Positions 59,371-64,000 of a DNA stretch of 64,000 bases are shown piece after piece. The translations under genes and the position numbers were made by a program. Position 1 is the stretch's first letter. Each line of letters opens with the position of its first letter. Under the pieces are notes generated by a model. It worked only from the letters and a program-made list of their open reading frames with translations. It made no database searches and was not told where the DNA came from. This DNA comes from Terriglobia bacterium (lineage in GTDB: Bacteria; Acidobacteriota; Terriglobia; Terriglobales; Acidobacteriaceae). The stretch is taken from contig JAIQGE010000002.1 of NCBI GenBank assembly GCA_020072815.1, forward strand, positions 124,001 through 188,000. The letters run 5' to 3'.

Positions 59371-60039
59371 TCACTTCTTCGGATATCCCACACTCTGCGC
59401 CAGCATGATTCTCTGGTCGGCACGCAGATGCATGGCCTTGGCCAGCGCCGGCCGGTCAATGCTGCCACGGACCACCGTGGCCAGGCCCTCCGACGCGCAG
59501 TAGAGGTAGACATTCTGAGCGATGAAGCCCACATCGGCGGCGACAAACATGTCGCGGTCGCCGGAACTGGACTTTGTCTTGGCAAGATCGGCTACGTACA
59601 CCAGGTTCACGGCCGCGTCCTTCACAAAGTCTTGCATTCCCGTCTGCGCGCGCAGGTCGCCGCGCACCACAGGGTTCAGCTGGTTCTGCTTGGCGTCATA
59701 AACGTAAAGCCCGTCCGCGGTGGCGACGTAAATGTCGGTTTCCTGCCAATCCACAGCGGAAGGCGCGGTCCGCTTGCCCTCTCCCGGGCGATTCACTCCG
59801 AAGCCCGCCCACAGCAAATTGGACAGTACCTGCAAGGGCAGCTTCTCCCCGCTGAAAGTGCGAGAAGACTGCCGGTCCTTGAGCGCCTGCATCAGCGGCC
59901 GGCCTCCAGTGGTTTGCGGGCTCGGCAGCGGGACCGGCTTGAATTCCTGCGACCAGCTTGCCAGCGGACACAGGACCGACAAACACAGAATCAACGCCAA
60001 CCATGCCGAATGTTTTCCCCAAGCGCGCGACCGTTTCAT
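59371..60039 (-). CDS. Exported SagB-type nitroreductase-like protein
   Basis: A 222-residue nitroreductase-fold protein. After a signal peptide (SAWLALILCLSVLCPLASWS) come RPLMQALKDRQSSRTFSGEK and LSNLLWAGFGVNRPGEGKRT, the flavin-binding start of SagB-type members. VAADVGFIAQNVYLYCASEG and RADQRIMLAQSVGYPKK are the second half. Most nitroreductases are cytoplasmic FMN dimers; export of this one is unusual. No McbC/SagB-type peptide cluster is nearby, so a free-standing role is likely. The substrate is unknown. Confidence 0.8.
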   Translation of the reverse strand: MKRSRAWGKHSAWLALILCLSVLCPLASWSQEFKPVPLPSPQTTGGRPLMQALKDRQSSRTFSGEKLPLQVLSNLLWAGFGVNRPGEGKRTAPSAVDWQETDIYVATADGLYVYDAKQNQLNPVVRGDLRAQTGMQDFVKDAAVNLVYVADLAKTKSSSGDRDMFVAADVGFIAQNVYLYCASEGLATVVRGSIDRPALAKAMHLRADQRIMLAQSVGYPKK

Positions 60040-60216
60040 AATGAAACTCCTTTGCCCAGAGTTTGCGCCTGCGCCGGACTGAAAGCAATCAGCGTCGCGT
60101 GCGGCGGCAACGAGTTCGAAACGTTAGGGCAGACGCAATCCATCCTCAGTTCGCTCGAATGTTGTTGCTCGTCGATTGCAAACGGGGATAATCTACGCTG
60201 AGGAAGGAATTACTAC

Positions 60217-60363
60217 ATGTCCGAGACTGAGAAACAGATGAGAATAGTCGATCTGAGAGCGGGATCTCTTACGTACGACTCCGCAAAAAAAGCGACCGCC
60301 GTTCTTGAAGCGCCCGGAGACGATCCCCATGCCGCCGCCAGTGCCAAGAGCAAATACAGATAA
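60217..60363 (+). CDS. Small hypothetical protein, 48 aa
   Basis: GAGGAAGGA lies 8 bp before ATG 60217, one of the best ribosome sites in this part. The product (MSETEKQMRIVDLRAGSLTY, DSAKKATAVLEAPGDDPHAA) is soluble and acidic-basic without a signal. It stops 35 bp before the membrane protein gene at 60399, so the two could form a short operon. I do not know the family. Confidence 0.45.
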   Translation: MSETEKQMRIVDLRAGSLTYDSAKKATAVLEAPGDDPHAAASAKSKYR

Positions 60364-60398
60364 AGCCCCAAACGACGAGAAAAAGAAATAGGAAAATT

Positions 60399-60974
60399 AT
60401 GTCACTGAGCCTTGAGGCTCTAACAATACTGATCATCCTGCTTCCTGGGTTCCTGTGTGCGCGCATCCTGCAGGCCCTTTGTGTGCGCCCGCAACTCACC
60501 GATATGGATAAGATTTTGGAAGCTTTGTTGTACAGCTTTCTGATCTATGTCACGTTCAATGTAGTTGTTGGGAGTTTAGAGATCCGCACAAAGCATCTCT
60601 TGATCTTGGCGGCAATCTCAGTTTGCTGGGCTATGTTTATCACTGTGCTCTGGACGCACGATTTGGTCGGGAAGACCCTTAGGCCATTGCGGATTACACA
60701 ACGCACGAGTCGTGAAACAGTTTGGCTCAATACTCTTCATGAGTACAGCAACTACGTGTTGGTAGAACTGAACGACGGGCGGCTGATACTCGGTTGGGTG
60801 GGATTTTACTCTAACGCCGCACCATTCTCTCTGTTCTTGACAGATGCCGCATGGGTTACGCCTGAAGGTGAACAGATTGATATTAAGGGTCCCGGAATTC
60901 TCATATCGGATTCTTGCGGCATAAAGACGATGAGCTTTCTGGAAGGGATCGACACTCGAAAGGGGCGACAATAG
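60399..60974 (+). CDS. DUF6338-like membrane protein
   Basis: A 191-residue protein with three membrane segments in its first 95 residues (LEALTILIILLPGFLCARIL, ALLYSFLIYVTFNVVVGSLE, LLILAAISVCWAMFITVLWT) and a soluble C-terminal part (VLVELNDGRLILGWVGFYSN, IKGPGILISDSCGIKTMSFL) that reads like a small beta barrel. The layout matches uncharacterised DUF6338-type proteins, known from defence-associated and other accessory loci, but the assignment is from memory and moderate. GC is lower than in neighbours, suggesting transfer. Confidence 0.65.
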   Translation: MSLSLEALTILIILLPGFLCARILQALCVRPQLTDMDKILEALLYSFLIYVTFNVVVGSLEIRTKHLLILAAISVCWAMFITVLWTHDLVGKTLRPLRITQRTSRETVWLNTLHEYSNYVLVELNDGRLILGWVGFYSNAAPFSLFLTDAAWVTPEGEQIDIKGPGILISDSCGIKTMSFLEGIDTRKGRQ

Positions 60975-61005
60975 AGTAGCGCGGTTTTAACAAATCGCCT
61001 TGTTT

Positions 61006-61113
61006 GCCCTCTGGTCCTCATCGTTCCCGACGCCTGGAGCTATGCGCCGCCGTCCAAGGCCAACGCCAATCGCTATATCCAAACCAAAAACACAAGATGT
61101 AGTTTTGAATAGG
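61006..61113 (+). pseudogene. Fragment of gpmI 5' end
   Basis: The frame LVLIVPDAWSYAPPSKANAN parallels gpmI residues [20 protein letters not shown], with only about eight base differences over 57 bp. Similarity ends near 61073 and the frame stops near 61113. The catalytic-metal Asp is kept but the rest of the enzyme is missing. It lies about 590 bp upstream of the intact gene in the same direction, as left by a local duplication followed by loss. Confidence 0.7.
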
Positions 61114-61396
61114 TTTGGCACAACAAGATATTGGATTGATGGCAGTCGGTACCGTACTAGTCCGGTAAGCGAAGGCCATTGGCCTATTTTTCGCTTGAAA
61201 TTCGCCATGGTCTATGTTAATATAACTCATTTATTTGTAGCAGTTTACGAATCGTATGGAGGGTGGGAGAGCAATACCGGGGATGGCAGGCGGTACGCCG
61301 GGGTCAAGGCCGGGGTTGGGTACGGTTTTGGCCGGGATATCGCCGGGGATGACACGAGCTAAGTGCTTATTTTCCGGGGATGAACGGGGAGGGGAG

Positions 61397-61460
61397 GGCC
61401 CGCGAAAGCGGGCCAATCGCCGACATCGCGCGTGATCGCCGACATCGCCGTGATCGGAAG
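61397..61460. repeat. GAAA-loop hairpin followed by 9-bp repeat array
   Basis: GGCCCGC-GAAA-GCGGGCC (61397-61414) is a perfect 7-bp stem with a stable tetraloop. It runs directly into units atcgccgac, atcgcgcgtg, atcgccgac, atcgccgtg (61416-61452) of the 9-bp family. Confidence 0.8.
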
Positions 61461-61558
61461 GGCAAACCCGAGGGAGAACGGAGGATCGCTACGATCGGAA
61501 CAGGCAAATCTGGCTGCCGTGACGAGCGTCAACATGGGCTGCTGGGGAGTCGTTTAGA

Positions 61559-63190
61559 ATGCAGAGTCTTATCAAGAATCGAGCCATGAACCGTCCCTTG
61601 GTCCTCATCATCCTCGACGGCTGGGGTTATGCGCCGCCGTCCCCGGCCAACGCCATCGCGCTGGCGCGCAAGCCCAACTATGATCGCCTGCTCAACGAAT
61701 TTCCCAACACGCTGATCCAGACCAGCGGACGCGCCGTCGGGCTGCCGGCGGGGCAGATGGGTAACAGTGAGGTCGGCCACTTGAACATTGGCGCCGGACG
61801 CGTGGTGTACATGGACATCACCAAGATTGACTTGATGATCGAGAACGGCGAGCTTTACTCCAACCCGGTGTTGCTCAACGCCATCAAGAACGCGCGCAGC
61901 GGCGGGCGGCAGCTCCACTTCTGCGGGCTGCTCTCTGACGGCGGCGTGCATTCACACCAGAACCATCTTTACGCGTTGCTGCGCATGGCCAAACAGAATG
62001 GAGTGGACCGCGTGTTCGTCCACTGCTTCATGGACGGACGCGACACGCTGCCCACCAACGGCGCCGGCTACATTGAACTTCTGCAAAAACAGATGCGTGA
62101 GCTGGGCGTGGGCAAGGTGGCCACGGTGAGCGGCCGCTACTACGCCATGGACCGCGACAAAAAATGGGACCGCGAGCTGAAAGCCTTTGACGCGATGGTC
62201 GCCGGCAAGGCCGAGGGCGGAGAGTACGTTGATCCCGTGCAGGGGATGAAAGATGCCTACAACCGCGGGGTGACCGACGAGTTCGTCATACCGTTCACCT
62301 GCGTCAACAATCTGGGGCAGCCCACGGCAGTGGTCCGCGATGACGATTCCGTCATCAACTTCAACTTCCGCGCCGACCGCGCCCGCCAGATCACGCGCTG
62401 CCTGGCGCGCGAGAGCGGCCTCACCGCCACCGGCGGCCGCGACTTGCCCGATGCCGAGGCACTGGACGCTGTTATCCTGCGCGGCCGCGTGCCGAAAAAC
62501 CTGAAGTACGTTTGCATGACGCAGTATGACAAGCAGTTCACGCTGCCCTTTGTGGTGCAGCCGGATTTTCTCAAGAACATTCTGGCCAACGTGATGGCCG
62601 ACCATCAGCTCCGCAATCTGCGCGTTGCGGAGACGGAAAAATACGCTCACGTCACATATTTCTTCAATGGCGGAATTGAGACGCCGTTCCCCGGTGAAGA
62701 GCGCATCTTGGTGCCTTCGCAAAAAGTGGCTACGTATGACCTGAAGCCGGAGATGTCCGCGGCCGGCATCGCGGAGAACGTGATCAAAGCGGTGAACGAC
62801 TCGGCTTTCGATGTCATCATCGTCAACTTTGCCAATGCCGACATGGTGGGCCACTCCGGGCAGATTCCGCCGACCATCAAAGCCGTGGAGACCGTGGACG
62901 GCTGCCTGGGCGGGATTTACGACGCCGTCCGCCAGCGCGGTGGAGTCATGCTGGTCACCGCCGACCACGGCAACGCCGAGCAGATGATTGACCCGGCCAC
63001 CGGCGGCCCGCACACCGCGCATACCACCAACCCGGTGCCGTTCATCGTGATCAGTGAAGATGCGCAGAAATTTGGGCTGCGGCAGGATGGGTCTTTACAA
63101 GATATTTCGCCGACCGTGCTGGGCATGCTGGGCTTCCCGCAACCGAAAGAAATGACGGGGAAGGATCTGCGGGTGAAGAAGACGTCTTGA
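61559..63190 (+). CDS. gpmI: 2,3-bisphosphoglycerate-independent phosphoglycerate mutase
   Basis: GpmI interconverts 3- and 2-phosphoglycerate in glycolysis with two Mn ions and a phosphoserine. The 543-residue protein shows [20 protein letters not shown] (Asp20, metal), the catalytic Ser70 in [60 protein letters not shown] and [20 protein letters not shown] (metal-binding Asp-His). ATG 61559 has GGGGAG upstream; the ATG at 61586 (MNRPLVLI) fits family length better and is an alternative. The next gene starts within its stop codon. Confidence 0.96.
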   Translation: MQSLIKNRAMNRPLVLIILDGWGYAPPSPANAIALARKPNYDRLLNEFPNTLIQTSGRAVGLPAGQMGNSEVGHLNIGAGRVVYMDITKIDLMIENGELYSNPVLLNAIKNARSGGRQLHFCGLLSDGGVHSHQNHLYALLRMAKQNGVDRVFVHCFMDGRDTLPTNGAGYIELLQKQMRELGVGKVATVSGRYYAMDRDKKWDRELKAFDAMVAGKAEGGEYVDPVQGMKDAYNRGVTDEFVIPFTCVNNLGQPTAVVRDDDSVINFNFRADRARQITRCLARESGLTATGGRDLPDAEALDAVILRGRVPKNLKYVCMTQYDKQFTLPFVVQPDFLKNILANVMADHQLRNLRVAETEKYAHVTYFFNGGIETPFPGEERILVPSQKVATYDLKPEMSAAGIAENVIKAVNDSAFDVIIVNFANADMVGHSGQIPPTIKAVETVDGCLGGIYDAVRQRGGVMLVTADHGNAEQMIDPATGGPHTAHTTNPVPFIVISEDAQKFGLRQDGSLQDISPTVLGMLGFPQPKEMTGKDLRVKKTS

Positions 63191-64000
63191 AAATCTTAAT
63201 CGTCCACTACCACCGCTTTGAACTCTGGCACGCGCCCGCGTGGCTGCGTGAACGCCTGCAGAAGACTTTCCCGGACTTCCAGTTCGTCCAGCTCCAATCG
63301 TATGACCGTGTGCCGGAAGAGATCGTGGACGCTGAAGTTTTCATCGGCTGGTCGCTGCGCCCGGAGCAATTCGTGGCCGCAAAGAAACTACGCTGGATCC
63401 ACTCGCCCGCTGCCGCCGTGCATCAACTGATGTTCCCGGATTTGGTCCGCAGCAACGTGCTGCTGACCAACTCCAGCAGCGTGCATGGGCCGGTGGTGGC
63501 CGAGCACGCCATCGCCGTGATGCTGGCCCTGGCCAAGCGGCTGCCGCAGGCCATGCAATATCAGGCGAAGAAAGTGTGGTCGCAGGAGATTCTGTGGAAT
63601 GAGCGCCCGCGTCCGCGTGAAGTGGCCGGCGCGACCGTGGCGGTGGTCGGCATGGGCGGCATTGGACGCGAATTTACGCGGCTGGCCAAGGCGCTGGGCA
63701 TGCGCGTGCTCGCCGTGCGTGAAGACGTGAGCAAAGGCGCCGGCGGCGCCGACGCGGTCTTCAGTGGGGCGCAGATTGACGAAGTCCTGCCGCAAGCCGA
63801 CTACGTGTTGCTATGCACGCCGGTCACGCCCGCGACAACACACATCATCAACGCCGCGCGCTTACAGAAGATGAAGCCTGAAGCGTACTTGATGAACGTT
63901 GCCCGCGGCCCGCTGATTGACGAACCGGCGCTGGTCGCCGCACTCAAAGACCGGCGCATCGCCGGCGCCGGGCTGGACGTCTTCGTGGAAGAGCCGTTGC
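63187..64000 (+). CDS. D-isomer-specific 2-hydroxyacid dehydrogenase, C-terminus outside window
   Basis: The TTG start overlaps the gpmI stop (TTGA), so translation is probably coupled. The N-terminal flavodoxin-like part ([17 protein letters not shown]) leads to the NAD-binding domain: [40 protein letters not shown] and the catalytic Arg in [20 protein letters not shown]. The Glu in LDVFVEEPL is seen at the edge; the catalytic His lies beyond position 64000. The family includes phosphoglycerate, glycerate and lactate dehydrogenases. Coupling to gpmI hints at a 3-carbon substrate such as glycerate, an inference only. Confidence 0.88.
   Translation, partial: MKILIVHYHRFELWHAPAWLRERLQKTFPDFQFVQLQSYDRVPEEIVDAEVFIGWSLRPEQFVAAKKLRWIHSPAAAVHQLMFPDLVRSNVLLTNSSSVHGPVVAEHAIAVMLALAKRLPQAMQYQAKKVWSQEILWNERPRPREVAGATVAVVGMGGIGREFTRLAKALGMRVLAVREDVSKGAGGADAVFSGAQIDEVLPQADYVLLCTPVTPATTHIINAARLQKMKPEAYLMNVARGPLIDEPALVAALKDRRIAGAGLDVFVEEPL

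Larger units (their letters stand above)
60975..61558. other. Gene-poor stretch with a gpmI fragment, hairpin and repeats
   Basis: These roughly 580 bases hold a decayed copy of the gpmI 5' end (61006-61073), a GCCGGGGT-rich stretch (61270-61380), a GAAA-loop hairpin and a 9-bp repeat array (61397-61460). No intact gene is supported. Confidence 0.6.

Noticed and set aside
61000-61362. Open frame of 120 codons upstream of gpmI
   Set aside because: It runs in a different frame from the gpmI-like fragment and through low-complexity sequence, with no family match or ribosome site.

Overview
The window looks like about 64 kb of chromosome from a high-GC member of the Acidobacteriota, probably near the Koribacter/subdivision 1 lineages. 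The best single clue is the PadR regulator followed by a 900-residue MacB/FtsX-type permease with its own N-terminal prefix domain and no ATPase, a family characteristic of that phylum. There are no phage, IS or CRISPR modules. Most genes are housekeeping or typical acidobacterial secreted proteins. The taxonomic call is an inference from gene families, not from a marker phylogeny.

Layout. 0-6 kb: etfB (cut by the window edge) with two small upstream genes, a Tat-exported carboxymuconolactone-decarboxylase-like protein, a DUF2059 protein, two unknown envelope proteins and an MDR oxidoreductase. 6.2-6.5 kb: tRNA-Pro with a duplicated 3' end. 7-11.8 kb: a membrane protein pair, a DapA-superfamily lyase with an unusual insertion, an XRE regulator and a DUF2127 protein. 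11.8-17.7 kb (minus strand): exported YtcJ-like amidohydrolase, M20 peptidase, and a set of short secreted Lys- or Pro-rich proteins with related terminators. 17.7-21.4 kb (minus): truA, an aldehyde dehydrogenase and a LeuA-like lyase/synthase. 21.6-32.3 kb: a TolC-like outer membrane protein, then four tandem DUF3857/transglutaminase-like exported proteins and the tail of a fifth. 32.4-36.4 kb: a B12-dependent acyl-CoA mutase split into large and small subunits, with a methyltransferase and an AlkA-like glycosylase between them. 36.6-43.4 kb: an aromatic amino acid cluster trpC-trpF-trpB-trpA-aroQ-aroF-tyrA, in which tyrA is fused to a serine hydrolase. 43.7-45.5 kb: the two subunits of a 3-oxoacid CoA-transferase and a small unknown protein. 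45.6-55.5 kb (minus): permease/PadR pair, a frameshifted gene, mtnA, pyrE, a CPBP protease and uvrA. 55.7-64 kb: a VOC protein, a lone STN-like protein, unknown exported proteins, an exported SagB-type nitroreductase, gpmI and a partial 2-hydroxyacid dehydrogenase.

Three things stand out. First, three of the four tandem DUF3857 proteins have lost the transglutaminase cysteine, and two of these also the histidine, while the third gene in the row keeps an intact Cys-His-Asp set. Second, TyrA carries an RBBP9/YdeN-type hydrolase where an ACT domain is often found. Third, the intergenic spaces hold three families of degenerate short tandem repeats with periods of 7, 8 and 9 bp. They often sit side by side and in places run into gene ends; the 9-bp period keeps reading frame. 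They resemble the short tandemly repeated repetitive sequences known from cyanobacteria.

Functional links are clear for aromatic biosynthesis (DAHP synthase, chorismate mutase, prephenate dehydrogenase and the last four tryptophan steps; trpE, trpG and trpD are not in the window). A second possible link is acyl-CoA catabolism (mutase, CoA-transferase, EtfB, aldehyde dehydrogenase), though those genes are not in one operon.
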